From assembly GCF_037975245.1 (NCBI RefSeq), contig NC_092579.1:23667166-23731165 (forward strand): 64,000 nt of DNA. Reading direction: 5' to 3'. The first letter of the stretch is position 1. Each line of letters opens with the position of its first letter. Below, in pieces: positions 1-11,815 of this stretch. The stretch comes from Apostichopus japonicus. Its lineage: Eukaryota; Echinodermata; Holothuroidea; Aspidochirotida; Stichopodidae. The notes under the pieces were generated by a model that saw only the letters and a list, made by a program, of their open reading frames with translations, searched no databases and had not been told where the DNA came from. The position numbers were made by a program, and so were the translations under genes.

Positions 1-369
1 TAAATTGGTGTCATCGCCAAATAACACCAACAAAATGTGACAAATGTCAATAAGTAGATGAGAGTGCAATAAAAAAGTCAATAATCGCGAATAAGTAAAA
101 AAGTGGTAAAGAGCTGAAAAGGGCGCCAGCAGTCAATTAAAGTCCGTCAGGGGGGGGGGCATCCGCCCCCCTGACTGTATGGATGCTCCGCCACTGTATA
201 GAAGCTCCTGAGGCAAACCGGCTACTGACAACCATCCTCCAAAAAGTCAACGCAAATATGTCCGATCGGTAAAAGCTACTACTGTAAAAGCTCCGACAAA
301 TTCCGCACCACCAACAGGGAGCTACAGACTACAAGTAGTCACTCAAAAGCCCAATGTCTTCGAAAAGAA
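1..369. other. Intergenic, no gene seen
   Basis: No coding signal is seen. A G run followed closely by a C run near 150-172 resembles the G/C-rich subterminal blocks of transposon ends elsewhere in the window, but no second end or target duplication was found. Confidence 0.5.
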
Positions 370-790
370 GCAGAAACACTAAAAAAGTTCGTAAAGGACC
401 TATCAGACAGAAACATGTCCAATGTAGAGTTTATTGCGCCGGGAAAAGGTCTGAATGTCATAGCAACTCCAGAAAACCCTAAACGAAGTGATCTTCTCAA
501 GTCATTGAAAGACCTAAAAAGAAAAATGAGAATCCGCTTCATCATGTAAAACAAAAAGCAAAAAGGGTTTACAAACGCATTTGAAAAAAGCACTTTTAAA
601 ACATTGGCACTTAATCTCGCAGCACGCGGAATTATCCAAACTATTTCCAAAAGAACCGATTCTAGCCTACAAAAGGGCCCAAATCTCAAAGATTTACTTG
701 TTAACTCAAGGTTTCGTACTAACGAAGAATCAGCTGACTCTCAAGGTTCACACGAAGCTCTTTTAGATGCTCTTATAGCTGCACTATGAG
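370..790 (+). pseudogene. Penelope-like reverse transcriptase remnant, internally deleted
   Basis: Plus-strand translation from about 370 shows a stretch with FIAPGKGLNVIATPENPK, then LKDLKRKMRIRFIM, followed by a stop. From about 600 a second stretch gives KHWHLISQHAELSKLFPKEP and ILAYKR, then after a frameshift near 670 GPNLKDLLVNSRF. From recall, the first part resembles the region ahead of the RT core in Penelope-like elements, where a GLNF-PTP-type motif precedes an RxxRL motif. The second resembles their C-terminal thumb (FPxPPLLAYRRPxNLRDLLV). The whole RT core that should lie between is missing, and no GIY-YIG domain was seen, so this is a dead fragment. Related LINE-type RTs are an alternative. 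Confidence 0.5.
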
Positions 791-976
791 TCCATAAAAA
801 CTCGTGCACAGAAAATAGATGTATTTTGAGAACGAGATGCCCAGGCCGAATATAAAATATTCAAAAGCTACTACTGATGAAGCTCCTCCTATAAAGTTTG
901 AGAGCAGAAACCGGTCTAGTTGGTCATAAGAACCTACGCTAGTCTCTCCTACTATTAACAGTACACTCAATTCACC

Positions 977-2372
977 CAGGGTTGGCCGGTTTTTACCGGG
1001 CGGTTTTTACCGCCCCGGTAAAAACAGGTTTTTTACCGGTTTTTACCGGGAGGTTTTTCCCACATTTAAGTGGGAAAAACTGGGAAAAACCGGGAAAAAC
1101 CTCAAATTATATAGAATTCCTCAAAACTCATGTGGAACTTGTGGAGGAGCATAGAATCTACAAGAAAATGGCATCTTATGGTAGGGGGTTGGGTTACATC
1201 CAAAGAACAGCTATGATCTATAACTTTTGAGTTTACCGATTAGACTATTATAAATAATTCAAATAATATATTGGATGCTCAAATCAACCAACTTTATTTT
1301 CCTATCGAGATGCATAATTCCATTATCTAGAGAATGGACTCGTATCAAACTGTTGGTGCCTCCTAGGGCTATGGTTCGTCATATTATACATGCCACATTA
1401 GTCCGCTCAGATCCAAATGATGATTCACATCCAAGAACGATCACTTCATGTCTGCGATAAATTGTACTCTGTTCACACTTTGCACTAGGCACTGTACTAT
1501 GCTTATATTGCTTATAGGCACTGTACTAAGTGACTGTTGTGACATCAACTAATTTGAGAATAAGTAACAATTGGAACAGTTACTTGTGTTGTTGATACTC
1601 CTACCTCTTCAGTTAGCCTATACACAGGAAGTGCCCAGTATCACCTCACCTGTCCACCTCAAAGTGTTTAATCACTCATGCATGAAGTTGTATAATAATT
1701 GGACCATGTTTGCATCAAGGTAAACAGTTTGGTTGTGTGAATGGCTCCATAGGGCCATTGTGCGTTTAATACTTTAATTGGGCCCATGTGCCTTACAAAG
1801 TTTCAAAGCAGTTTCTATTGAGTCCCCTGGATTGAAGTTCACCTCAATAGACTGTTGCCTACTGTATTAATGGAATGAACTGTCTGAGCACATAATATTA
1901 TCTTATTATATGGTTCCTTGTCCCTTTGAGGCTTTGGATGCCATGGTTCGCCACTTCGTTCTATCCTCCGCTGTTCATGCCACATTATAGGCCTGAAGAA
2001 TTTAGGAGGGGTGAATGTCCCAGTGTAGACCTATAATGGTTTGGGCAATAGGCAATGCATACTGCTAAAGAGATCGTGACAGAATAACTATACATGTGCA
2101 ATACGAAAAATACTCCTTTTTCCACAAAAAGTCGAATAAGAATGTGATAAAATAGCTCAAAATGAAGCTAAGAAACTCCCATATTCAATAAAATATGCCT
2201 GTCATGAAACAATATCGTGCCTACTGATGACCCTGCATTTTACGGACAATTAATACTAGTTTTCGAGACGGAGGCGGTTTTTACCGGTATTTACCAGTTT
2301 TTCCCGGTTTTTACCTGGTTTTTACCGCTTAGTGGGAAAAACAGGTTTTTCCCCGGGAAAATGCCAACCCTG
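977..2372. mobile_element. Non-autonomous hAT-type DNA transposon, 1.4 kb
   Basis: The left end begins CAGGGTTGGCCGG and the right end reads as its inverse (CAGGGTTGGCATTTT on the minus strand). The element is flanked by a perfect 8-bp duplication, AATTCACC, at 969-976 and 2373-2380. An 8-bp duplication with CAGGG-type ends is the hAT signature. Both subterminal regions (about 985-1100 and 2270-2360) are filled with short repeats of the GGTTTTTACCGG / GGGAAAAACC type in both orientations. The interior has no long open frame, so the element could only have moved with a transposase supplied elsewhere. Confidence 0.88.
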
Positions 2373-2380
2373 AATTCACC

Positions 2381-3099
2381 TAATAGGTGCAATTATGCTT
2401 CACCACGAGGAGCATGCTATAAGTTCATGTTCCTCGGGCCCTCCCTTAAAAATACTTCAGGTTCTTGGCGACTACGTTGCGTTAGATAGTGTAAAACCGC
2501 CTACACCCCCCTTTTATTTGAAATTAATTGTCTTAGTTTCAAATTTGGATCGCGTTTCAGGGAAGAGCATCTGGATATATTAGGCTTTTCTTTCATCAAG
2601 TTATGCCTATTAGGAATTTGAAGTACTCCCACATAAAAAAAAATGCAACTGATTTCCAAAAAGGGGGGCCGGCGCCGGGTCGGCCCCCCCCGGATCCGCC
2701 CCTGTCTTCTATAGCAGCCACACCCTTTTTGCATATTTTGGATTTAGCCAAATAATTAGGAGATGCATATTGTGCACAAAATCATTTTTTATCATGCCAT
2801 GAAGTGCATATTTTGGAATTTTTTTGTCAATTACTGTATTTGGACTGGGTATAGTGAGTACAGTACTGTGGCCAAACTGGATTTTTGTACATGTCTTGGA
2901 TTTTGTCATTACCATGAGAGTTACTAGATCCAAATATGCGATTTGATGGAAATCAGCTTCAAAGCTCTTTGTGGGATAATGTACTACAATAGAAGGTAAC
3001 AATGCCAATAAATAAGCAAGTCTTCATATGTAAATTAACTCTACATGGCTGACAGTTCACATGAGCCTTCATCAACGACAGGTCACCATAATACATACA
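2381..3099. other. Intergenic with a solo transposon end
   Basis: No gene is seen. At about 2660-2704 a G/C-rich palindromic block ends in GGATCCGCCCCTG, which resembles the right terminus of the element at 16026-17040. No partner end or duplication was found. Confidence 0.5.
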
Positions 3100-3103
3100 T
3101 TAA

Positions 3104-3160
3104 AGGGTGTGAAGACTCGCGAAAAAAGAAACTTCTAATGCCGGTAATCTGACCCAGGGT
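3104..3160 (+). mobile_element. MITE family A, terminal fragment
   Basis: TTAA at 3100-3103 is followed by AGGGTGTGAAGACTCGC and sequence matching one end of the 350-390 bp MITE at 22886-23275. The match stops near 3160, so only about 57 bp remain. Confidence 0.75.
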
Positions 3161-3184
3161 TCTGCCCAGGGTGGATTGAGTGCC

Positions 3185-3310
3185 GGCAGGACTATCTAAG
3201 CGGAGCGCCACCATGGGTTGGCGCGGAGCGTACAAGGAAATTTTGGGTTTTGGAAACCCCCCAGATGGCCGGAAACGGCCCTTCCCGAGTATTCTGAGCC
3301 ACATGTAGAC
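3185..3310 (-). mobile_element. Fragment of the repeat family seen at 44072-44337
   Basis: It shares CTATCTAAGCGGAGCGCCACC, then TTGGCGCGGAGCGTACAAG, an AAATTTT run and CGGAAACGGCCCTTCCCGAGT with the copy near 44.1-44.2 kb. Reversed, it matches the core of the 300-bp element at 19084-19383. No clean ends are visible. Confidence 0.7.
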
Positions 3311-5227
3311 AGCTTTGAAATGAGATCTCATGTCTGGAATTTTTCATAATGAAAAAAGTTAGGAAAAATATGTTTAACCCTACCCAACTACCACGGTACA
3401 TGTGCTGCGAATTTTCCCAGGTACCTTGCCAAACAACTGTGAGCTCATCCCCTGTCTAACACCTGTTTGTTAACATTTTTTGGCACGTTGCAAGAGAACT
3501 TTTCATGGAGTAAACTTTTTTCGTTCCACTCTAGAAAGGATCGGTAAAGTTATGTGAAATGATATCTTAGACGTTCAAGAAAAGTAGGTAAAATATCCCC
3601 GTTACATTTAGGTAAGTAAAACACACCTCAAGCCAACTGACTCCTCCGCATGCACACCCCATGAAACACGAGGACTGGGCATACCATACACGCATAGCAC
3701 GATATCAAGGCCCCTTGCTATGGCCATCTTTATGAAAGTTACCCTTGTAATCACATGTTTTATGCCACTTGGCATGATTAACTCAATGCTAAATATTGTT
3801 TCCATGTTCTTGTAGAAAACGTAAACTCCGCAAAATACAATTAGTTGTGATTTTGTAGTTACGAGATCCGTTATAACCGCCGAGGTGGTTAGGCTATTTG
3901 CTATACACTTAACTATGGTAGGATATTATTTTTTTCGGTATTTTTGGAAATGCTAGAAAATACTTTCTTTTCCCCCCGCTTAACACCAGATGTGGCTTAC
4001 GGTATATTCATAAATGGATGCACTAGAGCCTTGTTTACATGACATTAGTTGCATTTAGTACGATATGCAAGTTTGGCATGAATTTCTCTAAAGTTCTTTG
4101 CTTGATCTTTTGTAAAATTTGAAAGGTGTAGCCTACCACCTTTCCGTACACAATTGGTACACAATTGATTTTCAGTTTTTTTTCTCTATACAGTCAAGTG
4201 AATAAGTTGTACATTGAGTATATACTCATCGCGAATGCAAAAACCGATGCGGGGATTTCCAGCAGACAAATGTTTTCTTTGCGGGATTACTGAGTCAGTT
4301 GAAGGGAATCCCGCACCTTAGTGGGAACACTGAACTGAAGTCAAATTCATACGAAAGAAAACGTTTACTAACCAACATACAATACAAATATAAAAGAACG
4401 TGGAATGGCAATATTGTTCAAAACATTTCCCGCGAGGCTGATTTATTACAGCAACCTTCCCGCACTGGGCCGTGGGTGTCCGTGTGACACGTATACCCTG
4501 AAGCTTGCGAAATAGCCATTGTAAGTGGGTTGGGGACACATCATTACTCGTTGGTATTGTGACTAAAATTGCGAGCATGCTCTCTGAACATTTTCCTTTT
4601 GTTTCTGAAACTTTTCTTGTGAAATTTTACTTTTTGTTTTTTTTTATACAGTAGATGTACTTATTTGTCCTTTGTGTTTTTATTTTAGTTTTTCGTCCCG
4701 TTTTTTTTTCTAAATTTTTTTAGTCCGATTTTTTTTCCCGCCAGCCGGGCTGGATTTCCCGCGAGCATCGTGGATTTCCCGCGAACCTGGTTCGGTTTCC
4801 AGCCCTTGTCACTTGTGCCTAATGCAATATCATGTAAATTCACCGGTAAGAAGGTTAACGGCCGTATGTGTACTAGCTAGCTGGATAGTGCCTGTGTCTC
4901 GTGCGATAAAAATAGATATAAATGAAACTATCAAAAGTACGATCGGGAGTTGGAAACGGAAAACAGTCATTGGTCTGGAATGCGGAACTCTGGTAAGTTT
5001 TACTAAGTATGACACTGTGATGTGTTGGATATTTTGAACAGTTATGAACTGGATTTCCCCTAGTCTCAAACAGATTGTTTCTGTACGTTCGACCCTCCAG
5101 CTATGGAGCTGTTTTTTGGAGTTCCTATCGAAAATAAGTGCCGGTCGGAAAAGTCACTCAGGCAGATTGCGGCGGTTGGTAATTCAGCGTGCTGGTCGGG
5201 GCCCGACCGGCAGCGGCAGAAGCCTGC
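3311..5227. other. Intergenic, no gene seen
   Basis: The sequence is AT-rich with no convincing open frames. The phrase 'ATTTCCCGCGA' and close variants recur near 4250-4450 and 4750-4790 and may mark the ends of a decayed element, but no terminal duplication was found. Confidence 0.4.
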
Positions 5228-5535
5228 TGACCTAGTTTCAAATGAGGTGTAACAGAAGTGTTAGACACCACCATAGATCCCAGAAAATATGCACACAGCT
5301 TGCTATCTTCGGTAATTAGACACTAGTGTACAGTCAGTACATACAGCTGCAGTCAATACCAACAGCACAGGGTACAAACGATACAGCGATGGACATCTCA
5401 GGTACAGCTAAAGATAACAAGGTATCACGTTTCATACTGGCTGCATTTTGTAGCTACAAGCAGAAAACTTCACTTGCAAGCAACTGAAAGTTAACCTTAA
5501 GAGCGCAGCACGCAGTTTGGGGTGAGTCTTTAATG
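5228..5535 (+). mobile_element. MITE family A, copy lacking one end
   Basis: The sequence runs parallel to 22916-23275, from GACCTAGTTTCAAATGAGG to the GAGTCTTTAATGCC terminus. The first about 35 bp of the full element, including the terminal repeat, are missing. Confidence 0.8.
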
Positions 5536-5688
5536 CCTTGAAGTACCATGTCATACAAAATTGCTAAAGAAGTTACAAAAGACAGAACAGTACAGTCAGG
5601 TAATGAGAGCCTTTATTACTGCTCTTGTCACAATCAAGTGCTCAAGAAAACTACTGTGAATCTCACAACACTGGGAGTCACTTTACGC

Positions 5689-6281
5689 CCGGGTGGGCAA
5701 CCTACAGCCCCGTGAGCCACATGTGGCCCGCCCAGTAACTTTTTTGCAGCCTGTGAGATGTCTCAAGAAAAAGGTAAAAAAATCAATCTATTTTACATCA
5801 TCCCAAAACCGAGCTAGCTGAGCACTAAGAGTTCTGCACTAATGATGCTGTCAGGTAGGCCTATTATCCCCATTAATTATCAACTGTACTGTATTGACAT
5901 TATGTTTTTGTGAATACAGATTAAGTATGTAACACACCTATTGCTTGAAAGTCCTCCGAATCAAAGGTTTGAAATCAATAGCAGGTCATTGGTTAGGTGG
6001 GGCCCAGTCAATTCATATCTGGCCCATTTATTCACTCTGGCCCATCCATTCACTCCTTATATCTGGCCCATTCATTCACTCTGGCCCATCCATTCAATCC
6101 TTATATCTGGCCCATTCATTCACTCACTCTGGCCCATCCATTCACTCCTTATATCTGGCCCATTCATTCACTCTGGCCCATCCATTCACTCCTTATATCT
6201 GGCCCATTCATTCACTCACTCTGGCCCATCCATTCACTCCTTATATCTGGCTAATTCATTCAAAAAGGTTGCCCACCCCTG
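5689..6281. mobile_element. Non-autonomous hAT element with an internal satellite
   Basis: The ends are CCGGGTGGGCAACCT on the left and, reversed, CAGGGGTGGGCAACCTTTTT on the right. They are flanked by a perfect 8-bp duplication, CTTTACGC (5681-5688 and 6282-6289). The GGGGTGGGCAACC end type is that of hAT elements. The element is 593 bp and its right half is a short tandem array (6018-6256). It has no transposase. Confidence 0.9.
6018..6256 (+). repeat. 44-48 bp tandem repeat inside the hAT element
   Basis: About five units contain TCTGGCCCATTCATTCAC followed by TCTGGCCCATCCATTCAC and TCCTTATA. Some units carry an extra CACT, giving 48 instead of 44 bp. The open frames through it (HSLWPIHS-type peptide repeats) are a by-product of the array. 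Confidence 0.9.
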
Positions 6282-6289
6282 CTTTACGC

Positions 6290-7504
6290 CTTCATGCTGC
6301 TACATTCAACATTAAGAAAGAAAATGTTGACTTCTTATGAACTGAGAAGTGTTCAATTGCACACAAATCAGAGCTGATATATTTTGCCTCAATATAACAT
6401 CTACAGTACACCTAAATTATTCAAGTTTCTTTCCAAAGTAATTTTTGATTAGATAAGTCACTTATACAGTAGCAACACATAGGGGTCAGAGACTGACCTC
6501 AGAGGATTAAAACAGAAGAAATCCATCTGTTTACCACATATATAACAGAAATGTTGTGTTTGTTTCCAAATAACCTCCACTGTCTGAATGTTGACTATAC
6601 TGAACTCCATCATAAATGACTTCAACATTTTTGTTCTTTGTTTTCTACTCAGTATATGCTGAAGGTCTTTGTTGTGTCCTAACCTATATAGTAGGGTTCT
6701 ACAATATTAGGGTTCCTTTACTCCTTACAGAGAAAGCCATAGCCATATATACATATATAATAGTATTGAGCCACCCACCACCCCCCCCCCCCCACCCCGT
6801 CTCCCAACAACAGTGACATTCACATTCAGGTTAATACAACTTCTCTAACCGTATATCATAATGTCAAGGCTTACCTTTCTTTTTCTCCACTTTCTATTAA
6901 TGTTTGGTTGATGCTAGCCTTCCTTTGGTAATCTTTCAGTTTTTGCTCAGAATGGCTTTCGAGAGAAGAAATTTTATGAAGAGAGATTAAGAATGTGACC
7001 TTTCACAATCAGAGAAACAGCATGCCATTTGCACTGAATATTCCAAATTAACACACCACAGAATCAACACCAATTTTTAAAGTGTTTAAAAGTATTATCT
7101 TGAGCCATGTAGTATACTGTTACTTAGGCTAGGCATGATAGGCTAGGCCTAGGGGCAAGATTATGGTAGCCTATGTATAGTTGTGAATAAGATTAGTCTA
7201 GCCTAGGTGAGAATAAGCAAGGCTGAAAGATAATTTTAAGTTCTTACTCAGAAATATCTATATTGACACTGGTAAACGTAAAGTGTATATGACGTGGTAA
7301 ACTTCGATTGCAAGTGGTTACTTAGGTGCAGCACGTGGTTGCTTGTGTTAACACCACAACCAAAGAATGAGGATAGATAGACAGACTCATCGAGGGATTC
7401 GACACTGCATTTGAACTCACAATCATCAACCTTGTTTTTTGGTAATGTAAACACAGAGGCTCTGAGGACAAAAATCAGCTTAAATAACATTTTTTTTTTT
7501 CTGA
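6290..7504. other. Intergenic, no gene seen
   Basis: No coding or RNA gene was recognised. A C run lies at about 6780-6795. Near 7120-7210 the motif TAGGCCTA/GCCTAGG recurs several times, as it does more densely at 10.5-11.2 kb. Confidence 0.4.
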
Positions 7505-7775
7505 TTGTAAAAGTCAAGCAAAATAAATTATGTTCTATAGCGCATTTCATCGATACTGAAAACCTAAAGGCGCTTAACGACCCCCCCCCCCTCGGCCTCC
7601 CCCCAAATCCCATTTCAACTTAAAAGCAAACAAAACGCTTTGCAAATATAGGAAATGAATAAAATAAATTATTTCTATGGCGCATTTCGTAGATATCGAT
7701 CGATGACTTAAAAGCACTTAACAACCCACCCCCCCCCCCAATTCCATTTCAACTTTAAAAAACGCTTTGCAAATA
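7505..7775 (+). repeat. Two-copy tandem repeat of about 145 bp
   Basis: AAATAAATTATxTTCTATxGCGCATTTC recurs (about 7520 and 7663), each time followed by AAAxGCxCTTAACxAC, a C run of 9-12 bases and then AACGCTTTGCAAATA. The TATAGCGCATTTCA start resembles LINE/SINE 3' tails in marine invertebrates, but the family was not identified. Confidence 0.75.
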
Positions 7776-8424
7776 GGAAGAGACCCTTCAGAAAGCATGG
7801 CAACATAAGGTACCAACATCTTCAATTAAAATAATAGAACTACCTGGGTACCCAACAGGATACACTTTGGATAACAAGGTAATACAAAATTATATATTTA
7901 AACTGTTTGGCGAAGTGTGAAATTGTAGGCCACTAGAGAAAATTGTGTGCAGAAACATATAATCCTGTCCTCACAAGCTTTCAATAGCCGGGATCGTCCC
8001 AGTCCGTTCCCGTGTTCAGCACACCAATGGCTAAGAATTTAAAAAAAAAACTTAATGTGGTAGTAACTTTGGTAAGTAAGTTGAAGGAAGTAAACAGATG
8101 AGAGAGCTGATTGAATTCAGAATGGTATATAAAAAAAAACATTTATGGAATTCTTCAATACATCCCAGTGTTTATAATGGCTTATGAACTGATTGTAGGC
8201 TACTAACAGTTGTGGAAATTAAGTACAATCTTTCTGTAACTCATGTAGGAAGCTGGTCCCTGATTCATGTGACAATGGTTTTGTAGTAAAATATATCCTG
8301 GTATTGATCAGTCTGAAGTATGAGCAACCAGCTTATACGTTTTGGTTTTCGGAAAAAGGAAAACTATGGGGTCACTCTTTACAATCAAGAAGGGACATGC
8401 ACATTGCCGACACTATGAAATTAA
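7776..8424. other. Intergenic, no gene seen
   Basis: AT-rich sequence with no supported feature. Confidence 0.4.
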
Positions 8425-8662
8425 AGCTACTGTATGCTGCATTGGCGCCAAATATGCTAGATATTCGAATATGGTCACCTTTGGTCAAAATTTTTAAACT
8501 GTTTTTTTTACAACCTTTGAGGAAATTTTCCTCACAGTTCCCCCCTCCCCCCCTTAAAAATATCTAAAAACAATTGGGAAAGTAAAGACCTCCAGGAAAG
8601 TACTTTTTGATAACTTAAAGTAATTATAGCATGCTATAATTTGGGGCCTTTACTGACTACCT
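8425..8662. mobile_element. MITE family C, TTAA-flanked, 238 bp
   Basis: It is flanked by TTAA at 8421-8424 and 8663-8666. It starts AGCTACTGTATGCTGCATTG and ends GGGGCCTTTACTGACTACCT. The interior matches 25657-25908, sharing ATATGGTCACCTTTG, CAACCTTxGAGGAAATT and GTAAAGACCTCCAGGAAA. TTAA duplications are typical of piggyBac-type or Kolobok-type transposition. Confidence 0.8.
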
Positions 8663-8859
8663 TTAAATAGATATAAGACAATAAAAACTACAAACGTAAA
8701 CTATAAACAATAAGAGCTAACTAGACATGCTGTAAAATCTAAACTAAGTAGAGAAACATCAAAAGTTCAGAAATAAAAGCAAATATTCAGAGAACCACAA
8801 CAATTAAGGGATTGGAACAAAGTCAGCAGGGTTCATTAAAAAATTGCCTAAAAAGATAT

Positions 8860-9315
8860 ACATGTCTATAAATCACATTTAAAAGAACAAAGAGAAGAAT
8901 TACTGATTTGAAACGGAGGTAATTCCAGGCTTTTGGGGCGTAAACTTCAATGGACTGATCCCCTATATACGTTTGATATCTTATATTGTACGATTCAGTT
9001 GATAGAATTTATTAATCCAACTAAATCGTTAAGGTGCAGTGCCTTTCAGACAATTGAAGCAAAGTATTAAATCCTAAAATCCACACGATGCATTCAATAG
9101 GCAAGCAATGAAGGTGGTTTATGATGGGTTTCATGTGTTCTCTTCAAAGAGATGAACTAGTTGTTAGCCTAGCAACAAAATTTTGAATCAATTGAAGGTG
9201 GTAAAAATACGATTTGTTTACACCAATTAAAAGAGAATTTGCATAATCAATTCTAGATAAGACAGTGGCCTGAATAAACTTTCGAGTGGCATCCTCGTCA
9301 AGACAAGAACCCAAC
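8860..9315 (-). pseudogene. L2-type LINE reverse transcriptase, C-terminal remnant
   Basis: Minus-strand translation from about 9310 reads ATRKFIQATVLSRIDYANSL, LIGVNKSYFYHLQLIQNFVA and RL, then after breaks HMKPIINHLHCLPIE and later IEVYAPKAWNYLRF. These match in order the hallmark C-terminal blocks of L2/CR1-group LINE RTs: FVxSRLDYCNSLL, LQxxQNxAAR, LxxLHWLPV, and APxLWNxLP. Several frames and stops are needed, so this is an old pseudogene. The copy is a 3' piece, as usual for truncated LINE insertions. Confidence 0.8.
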
Positions 9316-9383
9316 AGGCACCACGGTTCCTTGCTTAGTGGAATATTCCACTGTGTTGTACAGTAATCAGTATAGTAAAGGCT

Positions 9384-9959
9384 TCATAATTGACGCACCC
9401 CCGTAATTGACGCACCTTCAATTATTACTAGCAACGATACAGCAGGCCACCTAAACTTTTTGCAGTCAAGCAGAATGACATATTTTATGATTTTGAATCC
9501 ATTTCAGCTATTTGCTGACCAAATTGTGGTATTTTTTAAGCTTTTAACACCCTCCGACCAGTTTTGCACATTTTTTGGTCATTTGGAAATCTTACTCCCT
9601 AAAAATAACCAACATTACCTCAATATGATAACACTGCTCTCTGGAACCTGACCAGTCTGAGCTTAGAGGCTCAGAGCATAGCAAACAGCATCTAAAGTCA
9701 ATGGATGTATACTAAGGCCTACACTACAGTTAGATTTACAACGAATGTGTCAATTTAGGGGTATGAAAGAACTTGACACGGCAGACATTTTGTGGTTAAA
9801 TTCTGCTCAATTGTAAGGTGCATAAGCACAGAACCTTAAATATTTTAAGATCATAACATTTCTGAGGAACTACACATATGAAAAACACATACAGTCGAGT
9901 GATTTGGATTTTTCGTTGATAGATATCGTTGATCAAATCCTTAAGTGCGTCAATTATGA
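9384..9959. mobile_element. MITE-like inverted-repeat element, 576 bp
   Basis: TCATAATTGACGCAC at 9384-9398 is exactly inverted at 9945-9959. A second internal copy of TAATTGACGCACC follows the left end at about 9404. No clear target duplication is visible, so the superfamily is unknown. Confidence 0.6.
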
Positions 9960-11815
9960 GCACGCCATGATACCCTGTATGTCATCACCCAGTATCATAA
10001 TATTTAGGCAAAGCCTACATACATGTACCAACCAGGCATTTACCAACACTGTATTCGAAGTTCGTTCCAATCTGATTTAAGGATATGGAGTTATTACTCT
10101 TTGTCCCCGTTAAGTGATTCCATTGCAATATTATATTTGACGAATAAAACTAAATCCCTCACCTTTTCGCAAAAAATTAGTATCTCGCCAGGCTTACATC
10201 GCCAATATTATTGTCTGGGCTCTTCACACACATCCGCCCCAGAGCCGTATATAGAGAGAGTTTGGCCAACCATGTAACCGATTTGGATTGGTCGAGAGGG
10301 AAAACGCCCACACAGGGTGGTAAAATAGGTCCACTTGAAAACTTTATAGCAGACGACACGCATACTCACAGTGTATAGACTATCGTTTGTGTACACGAAA
10401 AAAGTACGAAATTATGAAAGAAATGGTGCTGGGGATGCTGCGATCGGTCAGAACATGGATATTGTTGTTTGATTATCCGACTGACCATAAAAGAAGAGGA
10501 ATTTTTTGGAAGTAGAAAGAACAAGATGGAGATCTAATGAAAAAAAGTCTGTGTAGCCTAGGCCCATACTACTACTAGCCATAGGCCCTAGTGTAATACG
10601 AGTAATGTACAAGCAATGCGAGAATTTTACGTTCAGACTGGTTTCTGTAATTACATGCAAGGCTATTCTCTCTCGTTTTACGATCCACAAATTCGATTTC
10701 ATTATGCCAGCTCTCCTAATCATAGGCATGGCAGTTTCAGTCGCACATACAGTTATCCTAATTCCTAGTTATTGTATGCCTAGGCTATGCCTAGCCTAAA
10801 AAAGTATCACTTTTAGTTTAATGTAAAAGGGTGGGCTAGCCTCTAGGCATCACGTAAAGCCCTAATCCTTAGTTAAGCCCGAAGCATAAGTTAAGCCTGG
10901 GCTAAGTTAGACCTGGACCATTCTTGCTATAACTACAACTGTTATAGCACATTACATAATATGGCACAGTATAAGGCCCAATTAAACTAGGTCTAAGGAA
11001 AACAAAGTAGCCTAGGCCTAAACTAGTTAGGCTAGGTCTATACTCATTGGCAACTTATGGGTTGTGTACACATACAGGCCTAATTATAGAGACCCTTTTA
11101 GTATGCCATAAACAAGTGCCCAAATGGTTAAATGATCTTGGTTTGTGTTAATTGTCAGCATTCACCTAGCCTTTTTAGGCTAACATGAATTCAGCCTAAT
11201 TTTTTCTTCTTCAAAAGTATAGCCTAGGCCTTGGTTTAATTTGGATGCAGTCAACTATCATTTATCAAAGTTGCGACAGTACCTCCTTATTCCCTTAATT
11301 GACACCCACATTGACGATTGAAGTTAAAAAAATCTTTTTAAATTATCTTTAGACAGTAAATTTTAACTCCCTGAATTTCAGGACTTTTTTTACAAATCAA
11401 AGGTGACATGTGCTCTGAAGAAAAACTCCTAACATAAAAAGCCACAGTTAGCAGACTGTGATAATGACAAACCTGGTGAGTGACTACTAGACTGAAATCC
11501 AGTTCCTGCAACCACAGCAATAAAGTCTTTGTTTTAATCAATGCACTTGTGTGTTTGAAACTTTCAAATGGACACTCATTGGCAGTTGGTTAAGATATAA
11601 GGTTTTACCTTCATCATGGAGAGTTGAAGGGAATCTGCCTCATCATCTGAATAATGGACTCAAGGATAGCAACAAATCATGTTTGGATAATGATTTTGAA
11701 CAAGTAAATATCTGGCAATTTGAAAGTTTGTATTATTTTTTTACATATTATTTAAGCTGTTTAGCTCACACACAAGCAAATGATCAAGTGACAACAACCG
11801 ATGCAGTATATTTAA

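Noticed and set aside
5941-6340. Three overlapping frames of WPIHS-type repeats
   Set aside because: They are readings of the 44-48 bp array inside a hAT element.
10448-10729. 93-codon minus-strand frame as a gene
   Set aside because: It lies inside the 4.2-kb hAT element, has no domain and overlaps GCCTAGGC-rich sequence.
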